Part shown: positions 1 through 9,079 of the stretch, piece by piece
Position numbering within the stretch: the stretch's first letter is position 1
Layout: each line of letters starts with the position of its first letter
Assembly: GCF_900009265.2 (NCBI RefSeq)
Contig: NZ_LR735004.1
Span: 56,101 to 120,100 of the forward strand
Length of the DNA: 64,000 bases
Direction of reading: 5' to 3'
Source: Planktothrix paucivesiculata PCC 9631
Lineage (GTDB): Bacteria > Cyanobacteriota > Cyanobacteriia > Cyanobacteriales > Microcoleaceae
Notes under the pieces: model-generated
Databases searched by the model: none
Told to the model about the DNA's origin: nothing
Seen by the model: the letters and a program-made list of their open reading frames with translations, nothing else
Position numbers and translations under genes: made by a program

Positions 1-36
1 CCGCCTCCCCTGCTCCCCCTGCTCCCCCGCTCCCTT

Positions 37-52
37 GTTCGGGAACCCGTAC
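37..52 (+). promoter_or_regulatory. K-box-like element upstream of groES
   Basis: The sequence GTTCGG-GAAC-CCGTAC fits the K-box pattern GTTCGG-NNAN-CCNNAC described upstream of cyanobacterial groE operons, where it is linked to light- and heat-dependent transcription. It lies about 40 bases before the CIRCE element, in the expected order. The match is seen directly; the function is inferred from the family literature as I remember it. Confidence 0.55.
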
Positions 53-63
53 AACTTAGACTG

Positions 64-93
64 TTGCAATGGGGACGCTTTTTTCGGTAAATT
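64..93 (+). promoter_or_regulatory. Candidate sigma70-type promoter of groESL
   Basis: A TTGCAA -35 box (64-69) is followed after 18 bases by a TAAATT -10 box (88-93). The -10 box overlaps the first bases of the CIRCE operator, so a bound HrcA repressor would block RNA polymerase. The position is inferred from spacing and consensus only. Confidence 0.45.
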
Positions 94-118
94 AGCACTC
101 AGGGATCGAGAGTGCTAA
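92..118. promoter_or_regulatory. CIRCE operator (HrcA-binding site)
   Basis: A perfect inverted repeat, TTAGCACTC, a 9-base spacer, then GAGTGCTAA, is exactly the CIRCE consensus. HrcA binds this element and represses chaperonin genes until heat shock. It lies 74 bases upstream of the groES start codon, as in other cyanobacterial groESL operons. Confidence 0.97.
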
Positions 119-192
119 TTTCAATTCCCCAAAGGAAATGACAAAGCTCTGATCACCAAATATTTGTATTTATGTAAAGTGGAGGCTCATAA

Positions 193-504
193 ATGGCTGC
201 TGTATCTCTAAGCGTATCAACCGTTAAACCCCTTGGTGAGCGCGTTTTCGTTAAAGTTAGTGCATCTGAAGAAAAAACAGCAGGTGGGATTTTTCTCCCT
301 GATAACGCCAAAGAAAAACCCCAAGTGGGCGAAGTTGTGGCAGTTGGCCCTGGCAAACGCAATGATGATGGTTCTCGCTGCGAACTAGAAGTCAGCGTCG
401 GTGACAAAGTTCTCTACTCCAAATACGCTGGTACTGACATCAAACTCGGTACCGATGAATTTGTTCTGTTAGCAGAAAAAGACATCCTAGCGATCGTCAA
501 CTAA
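193..504 (+). CDS. groES: Co-chaperonin GroES
   Basis: The protein has 103 residues, the usual length for GroES. It forms the seven-membered lid that caps the GroEL folding chamber in the cytoplasm. The beta-barrel sequence starts at VKPLGERV (11-18), and the mobile loop that contacts GroEL spans roughly 24-35 ([13 protein letters not shown] region). The ATG is preceded by GGAGG at 181-185, eight bases upstream, which supports this start. The gene is first in an operon with groEL, 116 bases downstream, behind a CIRCE element and a K-box-like site, so heat and light control are likely. Nothing in the gene looks unusual. Confidence 0.98.
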   Translation: MAAVSLSVSTVKPLGERVFVKVSASEEKTAGGIFLPDNAKEKPQVGEVVAVGPGKRNDDGSRCELEVSVGDKVLYSKYAGTDIKLGTDEFVLLAEKDILAIVN

Positions 505-620
505 TCGGCGTTTTTAACCTTAGATCGTACACCACAAATTTGTTATCCGATCTACAAAGTTAAAACCCCAAGATTCAGTAATTCAATTCTAATTATCAAC
601 CTAAAACCTGAAGACAAAAC

Positions 621-2258
621 ATGGCTAAACGTATTATTTACAACGAAAATGCTCGTCGCGCCCTAGAGCGTGGTATGGATATCCTGGCGGAAGCCGTTGC
701 TGTGACTCTTGGCCCCAAAGGCCGCAACGTCGTATTAGAAAAAAAATTTGGTGCGCCCCAAATTGTGAATGATGGCGTCACCATTGCTAAAGAAATTGAA
801 CTAGAAGATAACATCGAAAATACAGGAGTTGCCTTGATTCGTCAAGCCGCTTCCAAAACCAACGATGCGGCTGGCGACGGAACCACCACTGCAACGGTTC
901 TGGCCCACGCCATGGTTAAAGAAGGTCTGCGGAACGTGGCGGCCGGTGCTAACCCCATCGAACTCAAACGCGGTATTGATAAAGCCACGACCTTTTTAGT
1001 CGAAAAAATCGCCGAACACGCTCGCCAAGTGGAAGATTCCAAAGCGATCGCTCAAGTCGGTTCCATCTCCGCCGGAAACGACGAAGAAGTCGGTAAAATG
1101 ATTGCTTCGGCCATGGATAAAGTCGGTAAAGAAGGCGTGATTTCCTTGGAAGAAGGAAAATCCATGACCACCGAATTAGAAATTACCGAAGGGATGCGCT
1201 TTGACAAAGGCTATATCTCCCCCTACTTCGCCACCGATACCGAACGGATGGAAGCGGTTCTGGAAGAACCCTATCTGTTAATTACCGATAAAAAAATCAC
1301 CTTAGTTCAGGACTTAGTGCCTGTTCTGGAGCAAGTTGCCCGTTCTGGCCGTCCTTTGGTGATTATCGCTGAAGATATTGAAAAAGAAGCCTTAGCAACC
1401 CTGGTGGTTAACCGTCTGCGCGGTGTGCTGAATGTGGCTGCGGTGAAAGCTCCTGGTTTTGGCGATCGCCGGAAAGCCATGTTAGAAGATATCGCCGTCT
1501 TAACCGGTGGTCAACTAATCACCGAAGATGCTGGTCTGAAACTGGAAAACACCAAGCTGGATATGCTGGGTAAAGCCCGTCGCATCACCCTGACCAAAGA
1601 TAACACCACTATCGTTGCCGAAGGCAATGAAGCACCTGTTAAAGCCCGTTGTGAGCAAATTCGCCGTCAAATGGAAGAAACCGAGTCTTCCTACGACAAG
1701 GAAAAACTCCAAGAGCGCTTGGCTAAATTAGCTGGTGGCGTGGCTGTGATCAAAGTCGGTGCGGCTACCGAAACCGAAATGAAAGATCGCAAGCTGCGTC
1801 TGGAAGATGCCATCAACGCCACGAAAGCGGCCGTTGAAGAAGGTATCGTTCCTGGTGGTGGTACAACTTTAGCCCACTTAGCTCCTCAACTGGAAGAATG
1901 GGCTAATGCTAACCTGACCCATGAAGCCTTAACCGGAGCCTTAATTGTGTCCCGTGCCTTGGCTGCACCCCTGAAACGAATTGCTGAAAACGCAGGCGTT
2001 AACGGCGCTGTGGTAGCCGAACGAGTCAAAGAAAAAGACTTCAACGTTGGTTACAACGCGGCTTCTAACGAATTTGTGGATATGTTTGAAGCTGGGATTG
2101 TTGACCCTGCCAAAGTCACCCGTTCTGCTCTGCAAAACGCGGCTTCTATCGCTGGAATGGTGTTAACAACTGAGTGTATCGTTGCTGACAAACCGGAACC
2201 TAAAGACGGCGCTCCTGCTGGTGCTGGCGCTGGTATGGGTGGCGATTTCGACTACTAA
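621..2258 (+). CDS. groEL: Chaperonin GroEL (GroEL1 type)
   Basis: This 545-residue protein is the ATP-driven folding chamber that works with GroES. Key nucleotide-site motifs are intact: GPKGRN at 31-36 and GDGTTT at 85-90. The protein ends in GMGGDFDY, a short Gly-rich tail that replaces the longer GGM repeats of E. coli. Cyanobacteria usually have two groEL genes. The copy paired with groES and CIRCE is the heat-inducible, essential one, and this gene matches that arrangement. Transcription probably stops at the hairpin at 2285-2312. Many HIP1-type octamers occur in the coding sequence, as in its neighbours, so nothing suggests transfer. Confidence 0.98.
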   Translation: MAKRIIYNENARRALERGMDILAEAVAVTLGPKGRNVVLEKKFGAPQIVNDGVTIAKEIELEDNIENTGVALIRQAASKTNDAAGDGTTTATVLAHAMVKEGLRNVAAGANPIELKRGIDKATTFLVEKIAEHARQVEDSKAIAQVGSISAGNDEEVGKMIASAMDKVGKEGVISLEEGKSMTTELEITEGMRFDKGYISPYFATDTERMEAVLEEPYLLITDKKITLVQDLVPVLEQVARSGRPLVIIAEDIEKEALATLVVNRLRGVLNVAAVKAPGFGDRRKAMLEDIAVLTGGQLITEDAGLKLENTKLDMLGKARRITLTKDNTTIVAEGNEAPVKARCEQIRRQMEETESSYDKEKLQERLAKLAGGVAVIKVGAATETEMKDRKLRLEDAINATKAAVEEGIVPGGGTTLAHLAPQLEEWANANLTHEALTGALIVSRALAAPLKRIAENAGVNGAVVAERVKEKDFNVGYNAASNEFVDMFEAGIVDPAKVTRSALQNAASIAGMVLTTECIVADKPEPKDGAPAGAGAGMGGDFDY

Positions 2259-2284
2259 GATCCTGACTACTAATTTATAGTTTG

Positions 2285-2312
2285 ATATGGGGTGGCTTTT
2301 GTCGCCCCATAT
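2285..2312 (+). terminator. Hairpin terminator after groEL
   Basis: The inverted repeat ATATGGGG ... CCCCATAT encloses a 12-base loop and lies 27 bases after the groEL stop codon. A short, imperfect T-rich stretch follows, so it is a likely but weak intrinsic terminator. Confidence 0.6.
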
Positions 2313-2320
2313 TTATTTAG

Positions 2321-2355
2321 GTAATGGGTAATGGGTAATGGGTAATGGGTAATGG
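2321..2355. repeat. Tandem heptamer repeat (GTAATGG x5)
   Basis: Five exact head-to-tail copies of a 7-base unit lie between groEL and pgsA. The same unit and close variants recur near 24661-24702 and in the inverted repeat at 42864-43009, so this is a dispersed simple-repeat family of this genome. Confidence 0.9.
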
Positions 2356-2378
2356 GGAAGATTAAGTTTTTGATTATT

Positions 2379-2915
2379 TTAGGTTTTGATATTCTTAACA
2401 CTTGATTCTACAGAAGGTTGAGGAATTAGATAAATTAAACCGGAAATTAGGGTTAATCCTACTGAGATCCAGAATAAGATTAAGCTAGGAGTTTGCCAAG
2501 GTTCAGGTAAAGGTGATATTAGAAAGGCGATCGCTAAAATTTGACTAACTGTTTTTAATTTACCCCAAATATTGGCTCCAGAAATTTGAGTTTGATTGAC
2601 TCTCCATCCTGCAATAGTTAGTTCCCGTGCTAGGATTAAAAATACTCCCCAAGCTGGAATTGTTCCTAACTCAATTAAAGCCAGTAAGGGCGCGAAAACT
2701 AATAATTTATCGACTAAAGGATCAAGAAATTTTCCTAAATCTGTAACTTGATTCAGTTTTCGAGCTAAATATCCATCTAACCAATCGGTACTGGCTACTA
2801 CTAAAAAAATTCCTAAACAAATCCAACGATTAGTAATAGTTGGATCATGTAAATAATAGAGTATAAATGGGATTCCGAACAAGCGAGAAATAGTAATCCA
2901 ATTCGGTAAATTCAT
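2379..2915 (-). CDS. pgsA: CDP-diacylglycerol--glycerol-3-phosphate 3-phosphatidyltransferase
   Basis: PgsA makes phosphatidylglycerol phosphate from CDP-diacylglycerol and glycerol 3-phosphate in the cytoplasmic membrane. Phosphatidylglycerol is the only phospholipid of cyanobacterial thylakoids and is needed by the photosystems. The complete CDP-alcohol phosphotransferase signature is present: D44, D47-G48, A51-R52, G61, D65 and D69, with the exact family spacing. Its 178 residues and several hydrophobic helices match the family. It stands alone on the minus strand between groEL and an Hsp70-like gene, separated from the latter by a repeat element. Confidence 0.95.
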   Translation of the reverse strand: MNLPNWITISRLFGIPFILYYLHDPTITNRWICLGIFLVVASTDWLDGYLARKLNQVTDLGKFLDPLVDKLLVFAPLLALIELGTIPAWGVFLILARELTIAGWRVNQTQISGANIWGKLKTVSQILAIAFLISPLPEPWQTPSLILFWISVGLTLISGLIYLIPQPSVESSVKNIKT

Positions 2916-2917
2916 AA

Positions 2918-3066
2918 ATCAGTTATCAGTTATCAGTTATCGGTTATTATATTATATTAAACTTAAGGCTAAAAGCCTTGAAATCAATTTCAGTAGAGAG
3001 TAGAGACACGCGCCATGGCACGTCTCTACAGCCTGTTAACTCTTAAACTGATGACTGATAACTGAT
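2918..3066. repeat. MITE-like repeat element between pgsA and the Hsp70-like gene
   Basis: The left end is a tandem run of the heptamer ATCAGTT (2918-2940). The right end is its inverse (CTGATGACTGATAACTGAT, 3048-3066). Inside are a small hairpin (AAGGCT...AGCCTT) and a near-palindrome with GTAGAGAC and GTCTCTAC arms (3000-3029). No coding sequence is needed inside it, which is the layout of a non-autonomous mobile repeat. It overlaps the last codons of the neighbouring minus-strand gene. Confidence 0.6.
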
Positions 3067-4800
3067 TAATGGTTCTTCCCAATTTTGTAGGGAATTTAAA
3101 CTTAATTGTGCTAAATATTTTCGGGTTAGGTCGGCGCGATCTAAACTGAGAAAATAATTATTATCTACATCTTGATAAAATAATGCTCCTTCGAGTAACC
3201 CTTGATAATCAGGATTATTTTGAGACTCTACCGTTAACCAAATTGCATCAGCAGGTGAAGGAATTAAACCCGAGGGTAATTTTCCATTAAGAATAGCTAG
3301 AATTCTATCGGAGACAGAACGGGTATTTACCCCACGATTTTCTAAGAGTTGATAAACTTCTGATAAAGATAAAGGTTGTTCTTTAAAGACTCGTAAAAGT
3401 TCCGCTAAAAGAAAATAATCACTGTACTGATGTCGAGACAGATCCAAGACTTTAAAATAAAGGGGCAATAGGGCTAAACCCCAAGCTAACCGACTACAAT
3501 GGGAATAATTATTATCACTATTATATTGATCATGGGGACTATCTTGGGTGATCAAAGCATTGGGTAACTTTTGGCGTAACCAACGGCTTAAGGTCGGCCA
3601 AGTTCCATTTCCTCCCGTACAAATAGCTTGAGTAATTCTAATCGGAGAAATTCCCTGGGTGCTGAAAAGATGGTTGAGTTCTTGATTTAACTGTTGGATA
3701 AAGGGAATAAAAATCTTTTGTTCTAAATCCTTTTGGGAAATCTCCCAAGAATGGTTGTTTAAAGTTAAGGTATAGCGATCGCGTTGTTGCAGTTCAAATT
3801 TTAAAGTTTCTGCAATTTCTAATAGCTTTAAACCCGCAGGATCACTGTGTAAAATCTGTTTTAAACGATAACGTTTGACTAAATCAGGATGTCCCGGTTG
3901 AGGAAATTCTAAATTCCTAATATCCAGTTCTGGGAAGGATAAACCTTGGGACTGAATTAATAGTTGAGTAATAATATCCTGATTTAAGGCATCTCCGGCA
4001 TAGGCTAAATGATCACAAACCACTTGGGAAGCCGTAAACTCGGTTAAATCTTGGGGAAGTTTTGCCACAGCCATTTCCGTTGTGGTCGCACCGATATTAA
4101 TAATTAAAATTGTGCTATTCGGATCGGGAGGATGGAGATAGAATTGATATAATAGAGTGGCGATCGCATCCTCAATTATAAAAATTTGTTCAGGACGTTG
4201 AATAATTCCGGCTGCTAATACCGCTTCCCTAAGATTGAAACGATAGGCGTCTGTAGCATCGGTAGGACAGCCTAAGATCACCCCATCTAAACCCTTTAAT
4301 GCCTGCTGAAATTCCACTGCATCGAGTCCCACTGCACCCAAAGCATAGACATTAGGTAAGGCTATGATCGGTGCAGTTCCCCGGTCTGGAGATCGGGCGG
4401 GGTAAATTCTGCGCTCGGGTAAGACTCGACCCGGATGTAATGTGGATAATAAGGCTGTCCAAGCCTCTCGGAATCCCCCCAAGGGCAGGGTTTGTTGTTC
4501 TGACCACTGAATTATGGGAAGCCGGATTAATTCAGGGGAATCAACCAATTGATCATAGGGAATACCCAAATTTAATAAGGGTTTAAACCGTTGGACGAGG
4601 CTTTGGGTTGTATCCTGGTCGGGGTCTAAATAGTAAACCTGAGAAGGAAGCCGAAAGGTGAAGGGAATATCCTCAACTTCAGAAAGTTCTGTCTGTTCCG
4701 CTTGCCAATAAATCGGATAAATTTTCTGGGTTTCACGATGCAACAACGCCGCGGATATTCCCGTTGTTCCTACATCAACTCCTAAATACCATTGAGTCAT
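3043..4800 (-). CDS. Hsp70/actin-fold ATPase-like protein
   Basis: The 585-residue protein has the ASKHA (actin/Hsp70/sugar kinase) ATP site. The phosphate-1 loop is GVDVGTTGIS at 7-16, phosphate-2 is INIGATTTE at 234-242, and an adenosine-type CTGGNGTWPTL motif lies near residue 395. It is shorter than DnaK and lacks a recognisable DnaK substrate domain. The C-terminal 150 residues look unrelated to it and hold a possible helical domain. No signal peptide is visible. Its start is 25 bases after the stop of the upstream minus-strand gene for an acidic coiled-coil protein, so the two are probably co-transcribed. The last residues (ISYQSSV) come from a dispersed repeat. The client and function are unknown. 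Confidence 0.75.
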   Translation of the reverse strand: MTQWYLGVDVGTTGISAALLHRETQKIYPIYWQAEQTELSEVEDIPFTFRLPSQVYYLDPDQDTTQSLVQRFKPLLNLGIPYDQLVDSPELIRLPIIQWSEQQTLPLGGFREAWTALLSTLHPGRVLPERRIYPARSPDRGTAPIIALPNVYALGAVGLDAVEFQQALKGLDGVILGCPTDATDAYRFNLREAVLAAGIIQRPEQIFIIEDAIATLLYQFYLHPPDPNSTILIINIGATTTEMAVAKLPQDLTEFTASQVVCDHLAYAGDALNQDIITQLLIQSQGLSFPELDIRNLEFPQPGHPDLVKRYRLKQILHSDPAGLKLLEIAETLKFELQQRDRYTLTLNNHSWEISQKDLEQKIFIPFIQQLNQELNHLFSTQGISPIRITQAICTGGNGTWPTLSRWLRQKLPNALITQDSPHDQYNSDNNYSHCSRLAWGLALLPLYFKVLDLSRHQYSDYFLLAELLRVFKEQPLSLSEVYQLLENRGVNTRSVSDRILAILNGKLPSGLIPSPADAIWLTVESQNNPDYQGLLEGALFYQDVDNNYFLSLDRADLTRKYLAQLSLNSLQNWEEPLISYQSSV

Positions 4801-4825
4801 AATTAGTTATCAAGTATCCCGATGA

Positions 4826-7210
4826 TCAGTTTTTAAAAAACTCCTGACTTAGTGCTTCAAGATTGAGTGAATCCCCCTCCTGTTCCGTATCCCAATTCAG
4901 GCTTTCTTCCTCGGATAGATTAAAACTATTGAAAACATCATCTAAAGTTAAATCTGACAATCCTGTAGTTGATGTATTTTGCTTTTCTGCCGCTGGTTGA
5001 TTCCGAGATTCAAGGGAAAAAGATGGGACTGATTGAGCCGAACTAGGCTCCATTCCCAGATCTCTAAATAAATCTTCAAAAGTGATCGTTTCTTCGGGTT
5101 GAGCTACTTTTATAACTGCTTTTTGGGGTGAATTTTGCAGGGTGAATTGAGGTTGAGAAGGAGTGGATTTTATGGAAGTTTGTTTGGGAATTTGAGTGGT
5201 TTCAGGTTGTTCTAAATTAAATAGATCAGCCTCTAAATGTTCTAAAGTATTGCGATCAATTAATAAACGAGAATCCACTTGTTCACTATCGGCACTCAAA
5301 TCTATGGGAAGTAAATTTTCATCCGGTGAAGCTTGAATATAAATATCCTTTTCTACATTGACCGTTTTGTTCTCAATAGGGTCAGGAGAAGACACCATCG
5401 GACTGGCGATTCCTGTGAGTTCTTGTTGGGTTCTCGCCGAGACCACACCGGAATTCGGGGAAGGAACCGCCTCAAACGTGGGTTCTTCAAAAACATCACT
5501 TAAATCGGCCAAGGTTTCTTCAAAGGGATTAGGTGTATAAGCGAAAGAGGAATCGGTGATTTCATCGATTAGGGGAGAGACTAACTCAACTTCTGGTGTA
5601 AATAAGTTTTCAGACTCTAAGGATACAGGATCAAGAACATCTGCGGTTAAGGAAAAGTCCGATTCTATCGGGACAATTTGATCCGGTTGACTGAATATAT
5701 CCAAGCTATTTAAGCTCAAGAAACCGGCCGTTTCGTCGAAGGATTCGGTATCGATATTCTCTGATTCTAGGGGTTCAATTTTGGTTGTTTCTATTTCTAA
5801 ATCCGCAAATAAATCTTCTGGATCTAAATCGAGTTCCGTATCATTCTCTACGGTTGCAGATTCCTTAATCTCGTTAGAAATATCGTTTCCCTGCTCCAAA
5901 ACCTGAATTACATCAAAATCATCCCCAAATAAATCCCCATCTTGGGTTTGAGTCGTGGCAATACCGGGGGATTCTGTCGGGGTCGCCAGATCAAACAGAC
6001 TTTCTAATTCTGAATCGGGGGCAGAGGGTTCGACCATCGATTGATCCGAATCATCCCAATCGAGAGAAAGAGACTCCTCGGGCATGATATCTAACCCATC
6101 CTGAGTCGAAGCAGCAGAGGAGAGGGGGACGTTTTCCTTGGACTCAACCTGGAATTCATCACTGATCTTAAATTGTTGTTCTTCCGGGAGATCCCGATCA
6201 GCAGGGATTGTAGAATTCCGTTGTCGAGGAACTTCTGCCCCCGCATAGGGAAAGAAGCCCTCAAAAGCGGAGGAAAAATCCCGGGGTGGAGAAACTACAG
6301 ACTCAGGAGAGGGTAAATCGGCGGTTTTGGATGGGGTTTCCGATTCAGTTAATTGTAATGAAGATTGTAAATAGGAAGACGTTTCTTGACCGACCTGTTG
6401 GGCTAACTGGTTGATTAAGGTGGTAAACATGACTTCCCCCTGTTTTCCCAAACTGTGCATCCGTTCTAGGCTTTGTCCCAGGGAATCCGAATAGGTTTGC
6501 AGGTTTCGTTGCAAGGCTTCAAAAATGACACTCAGACTCGAATCTAAGGTCATCAACAAATGATCGGATTGGGCCTGTAACTGTCGCATCTGTTCCAGAC
6601 GTTGGGCCGGAGTCAGATTAGAGAGGGAGGCTGGGGGTGTGTCAAACCGTTCCGAAGGCGGGAGGGAGGGAGTCTCGGTTAATAAAACCGAATCTAAAAA
6701 TCGGGTTTCAATATGGTTTAGAGTTTCAGTGACGTTATGAATCAGACTATCTTGTAGTCGAGTCATGAACTCTTGCAAAAATTCACGACTGAGTTGTTGT
6801 TGATAGGGTTGAGGTGAGACTTGACCTAGGGCCTGGGCTTTTCGGGCTTCTAATTGTTGAATTTCCTGAATCAAATTGCGTTGTTCGGTACGCAAATGAT
6901 CAATCTCATCCTGAAGCGGCTGGGTCAAATGGCTCCGCAAATAAATCATTTCCCGTCGAATGGCTTGCCACAGGGGTTCTCGCGTTCCGGGGGAGATAGA
7001 CGGCTGATTCGTTTCCATCGGCGAGAGGGGAGCCTCCTCGTCTGCTTGTTCCGTCAGAAAAATCAAATACTTGCGGACACGCTCTAGGACTTGACGGGAG
7101 CGTGTTACGGTTTCCCCAAAGACAACCCAGGGCAAACGCAAGTTGGGCTGACTGAGAACCTCGTCAATTTCGGTGATGAGTGCTTGAATCTGACCTTTCT
7201 GAACATTCAA
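4826..7210 (-). CDS. Large acidic coiled-coil protein of unknown function
   Basis: I do not recognise a named family in this 794-residue protein. The first 280 residues are helical and predicted to form coiled coils, with Gln/Glu/Leu-rich stretches around 80-160 and 200-260. The remaining 500 residues are strongly acidic, rich in Ser, Asp, Glu and Pro, and probably disordered, with repeated short motifs such as EDLFxDL near 465 and again in the last 100 residues. There is no signal peptide or membrane segment. It is upstream of, and likely in one operon with, the Hsp70-like ATPase gene, and might be its partner or client. Low-complexity composition limits homology claims. Confidence 0.7.
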   Translation of the reverse strand: MNVQKGQIQALITEIDEVLSQPNLRLPWVVFGETVTRSRQVLERVRKYLIFLTEQADEEAPLSPMETNQPSISPGTREPLWQAIRREMIYLRSHLTQPLQDEIDHLRTEQRNLIQEIQQLEARKAQALGQVSPQPYQQQLSREFLQEFMTRLQDSLIHNVTETLNHIETRFLDSVLLTETPSLPPSERFDTPPASLSNLTPAQRLEQMRQLQAQSDHLLMTLDSSLSVIFEALQRNLQTYSDSLGQSLERMHSLGKQGEVMFTTLINQLAQQVGQETSSYLQSSLQLTESETPSKTADLPSPESVVSPPRDFSSAFEGFFPYAGAEVPRQRNSTIPADRDLPEEQQFKISDEFQVESKENVPLSSAASTQDGLDIMPEESLSLDWDDSDQSMVEPSAPDSELESLFDLATPTESPGIATTQTQDGDLFGDDFDVIQVLEQGNDISNEIKESATVENDTELDLDPEDLFADLEIETTKIEPLESENIDTESFDETAGFLSLNSLDIFSQPDQIVPIESDFSLTADVLDPVSLESENLFTPEVELVSPLIDEITDSSFAYTPNPFEETLADLSDVFEEPTFEAVPSPNSGVVSARTQQELTGIASPMVSSPDPIENKTVNVEKDIYIQASPDENLLPIDLSADSEQVDSRLLIDRNTLEHLEADLFNLEQPETTQIPKQTSIKSTPSQPQFTLQNSPQKAVIKVAQPEETITFEDLFRDLGMEPSSAQSVPSFSLESRNQPAAEKQNTSTTGLSDLTLDDVFNSFNLSEEESLNWDTEQEGDSLNLEALSQEFFKN

Positions 7211-7661
7211 GGCTGAACCCCCTCAATATATCGTTCTAACAATGGGACAAAGTTGATCCGTTCTGCGGGTTTTCCACTTGACAATTACTCAATCTCAAGG
7301 ATTCCCTTGATTAAAGCAGTGGTTATCTCCATAATATGTTAGGCTTGGCACGAAGGAATCAAGGAGCTAACTTGAGATCTCGGATGGATCGGCTCATGAC
7401 CCGCCGGAGGCAATAGGGTTAAAAACTAAACCAGTTTAACTTTTTTATGTCCTGATAGCTCTAAAATATAAAACTGCCTAGTAATTTTTGATTCGGTGTT
7501 GTCATTAACACCAGGCGGAATCCGAGTTAACAATCATCGGGAAATTTTAGGGTAATTGACCCATAAAGAATCCTAATTCTGCTTTGGGTGCAATTAACTG
7601 ATAACTCCATTTCTTGATTAGCTCGTTGCTCAATGCGAATTTATAGTATTATCACAGCCTC
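7211..7661. other. Divergent 451-base intergenic region with possible structured segment
   Basis: This gap separates the minus-strand coiled-coil gene from the plus-strand CRP-type regulator and should hold both promoters. A GC-richer block at about 7340-7425 can form short stems (for example TGAGATC with a GGATC...CTCA partner). It includes CCGCCGGAGG, which stands out from the AT-rich surroundings. I could not match it to a known riboswitch. No open reading frame of note was seen. Confidence 0.35.
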
Positions 7662-8372
7662 ATGGAAGATCGGTATTTCTCCCGTGACAATCACTCTGAC
7701 ATCCACAAGATGATCTGCTCAACGCCTTTTTTTCAAGGCTTGCCACCGGAGGCGGCGGATAAAGCAACCTCTCATATTGTGGGTCGAAACCATCCAGCCA
7801 ACCAAGTGATTTTGTTAGAAAATGACTGGGGAAGTTCCGTTTATTTTATTCTGGACGGTTGGGTCAAAATTCGTACCTATAATTTGGATGGTAAAGAAGT
7901 AACGCTGAATATTTTGGGTAAGGGTGAACTATTTGGAGAAATGGCGGCACTTGATGAAGTCCCCCGCTCCACCGATGTTATTACATTAGCACCAACCTTA
8001 ATTGGGAATATGCCGGCTCAGGATTTTGTGGAGTTGATCACCACCGAACCCAAGGCGGGAATGCGACTGGCTCAGTTGATGGGCCGACGTTTACGCCAGG
8101 TGAATCGACGTCTGAGACTGCGCGAATCTGATAGTACCTCCCGGGTGGCTGATATTCTCCTATTTCTGGCCGAAGGCCAAGGTACAACTTCAGATCAAGG
8201 AGGAACACAAATTCCTAATCTTCCCCATCGGGAATTAAGTGGTTTGAGTGGTCTGGCCCGGGAAACGGTGACTCGGGTTCTCAGTAAATTAGAGAAAAAA
8301 GGATTAATTCATCGGGAACGGGATATTTTGAGTATTCCCGATGTCCATGCCCTAGAACGGATATTAGTCTGA
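7662..8372 (+). CDS. CRP/FNR-family transcription regulator (SyCRP1-like)
   Basis: A cyclic-nucleotide-binding fold covers roughly residues 20-140 and a winged-helix DNA-binding domain covers 150-236. The phosphate-binding cassette GELFGEMAALDEVPRST (88-104) keeps the Gly-Glu and Arg-Ser pair that hold cAMP in E. coli CRP. The recognition helix lies in GLARETVTRVLSKLE (about 196-210). Length and cassette fit the cyanobacterial cAMP receptor SyCRP1 better than NtcA, which does not bind cAMP. An adenylate cyclase gene lies in the same window at 43057. The regulator is followed 61 bases later by a DUF2232 gene. Ligand assignment is inferred, not shown. Confidence 0.85.
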   Translation: MEDRYFSRDNHSDIHKMICSTPFFQGLPPEAADKATSHIVGRNHPANQVILLENDWGSSVYFILDGWVKIRTYNLDGKEVTLNILGKGELFGEMAALDEVPRSTDVITLAPTLIGNMPAQDFVELITTEPKAGMRLAQLMGRRLRQVNRRLRLRESDSTSRVADILLFLAEGQGTTSDQGGTQIPNLPHRELSGLSGLARETVTRVLSKLEKKGLIHRERDILSIPDVHALERILV

Positions 8373-8433
8373 TCTGAAGTCCAGCCATTCCCCCTTCCCC
8401 CTTCCCCATTCGCCATTTTCTATTCCCTATTGC

Positions 8434-9063
8434 ATGAGTGATTCCTCTCCCAAATCTTTAATTCTGGTGGAAACGGCTTTTCTGGCTAGTGCTGCGAGTT
8501 TGATTTGGTTTGTTAATTATTATTTTCCCATGGGGCCAGTGCTGCGGCTGTTTTTCTCCCTGCCCATGGCCTTATTATATTTACGCTGGGGAAAACGAGC
8601 TTCGGTTATGGGGGCCGTGGCTTCATTTCTATTATTATCGGTATTAATGGGGCCAACTCGCAGTATTGTATTTTTAATTCCTTATGGTTGGTTAGGGGTG
8701 GTTTTGGGCGGAATGTGGAAACGCAAATCTCCTTGGTGGCTTTCGATTGGGACGGGTTCTTTGATTGTTGCTATTGGTTTTTTCTTTAAATATTGGTTAC
8801 TTTCCATCCTGCTAGGGCGGAATTTGTGGGCCTACGCTACGATCCAAATTACTGCGGTGGCGGACTGGATTTTTATTAAGTTGGGGATTTTGGCTCAACC
8901 CAGTTTAGTCTTTGTGCAGGTGCTGGCTGTTCTGATGATTTTAATTAATAGTATTGTCTATTTATTTGTGGTTCATCTAGTCTCGTTATTATTATTAGAT
9001 CGTCTCAATAGCCCGATTCCTCGGCCTCCCAAATGGGTACAGGTTTTATTAGATTACGAGTGA
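8434..9063 (+). CDS. DUF2232 integral membrane protein
   Basis: The 209-residue protein is almost wholly hydrophobic, with about six predicted membrane helices, and resembles the DUF2232 family found in cyanobacteria. The function of the family is not established; some members look like substrate-binding S components of transporters. In many cyanobacteria a DUF2232 gene lies just upstream of cobT. Here a minus-strand histidine kinase gene separates them. Its link to cobalamin metabolism is therefore suggested by context only. Confidence 0.75.
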   Translation: MSDSSPKSLILVETAFLASAASLIWFVNYYFPMGPVLRLFFSLPMALLYLRWGKRASVMGAVASFLLLSVLMGPTRSIVFLIPYGWLGVVLGGMWKRKSPWWLSIGTGSLIVAIGFFFKYWLLSILLGRNLWAYATIQITAVADWIFIKLGILAQPSLVFVQVLAVLMILINSIVYLFVVHLVSLLLLDRLNSPIPRPPKWVQVLLDYE

Positions 9064-9079
9064 CACTATGGGAAAATAT

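Noticed and set aside
842-2135. Minus-strand open frames inside groEL
   Set aside because: They are shadows of the plus-strand gene in other frames, have no ribosome-binding sites and no plausible products.
2321-2355. CRISPR array
   Set aside because: The repeats are 7-base tandem units with no spacers and no cas genes nearby. No CRISPR array was found anywhere in the window.
7340-7425. Cobalamin riboswitch controlling cobT
   Set aside because: The block lacks the B12-box and the usual core, and lies upstream of the CRP-type gene rather than cobT.
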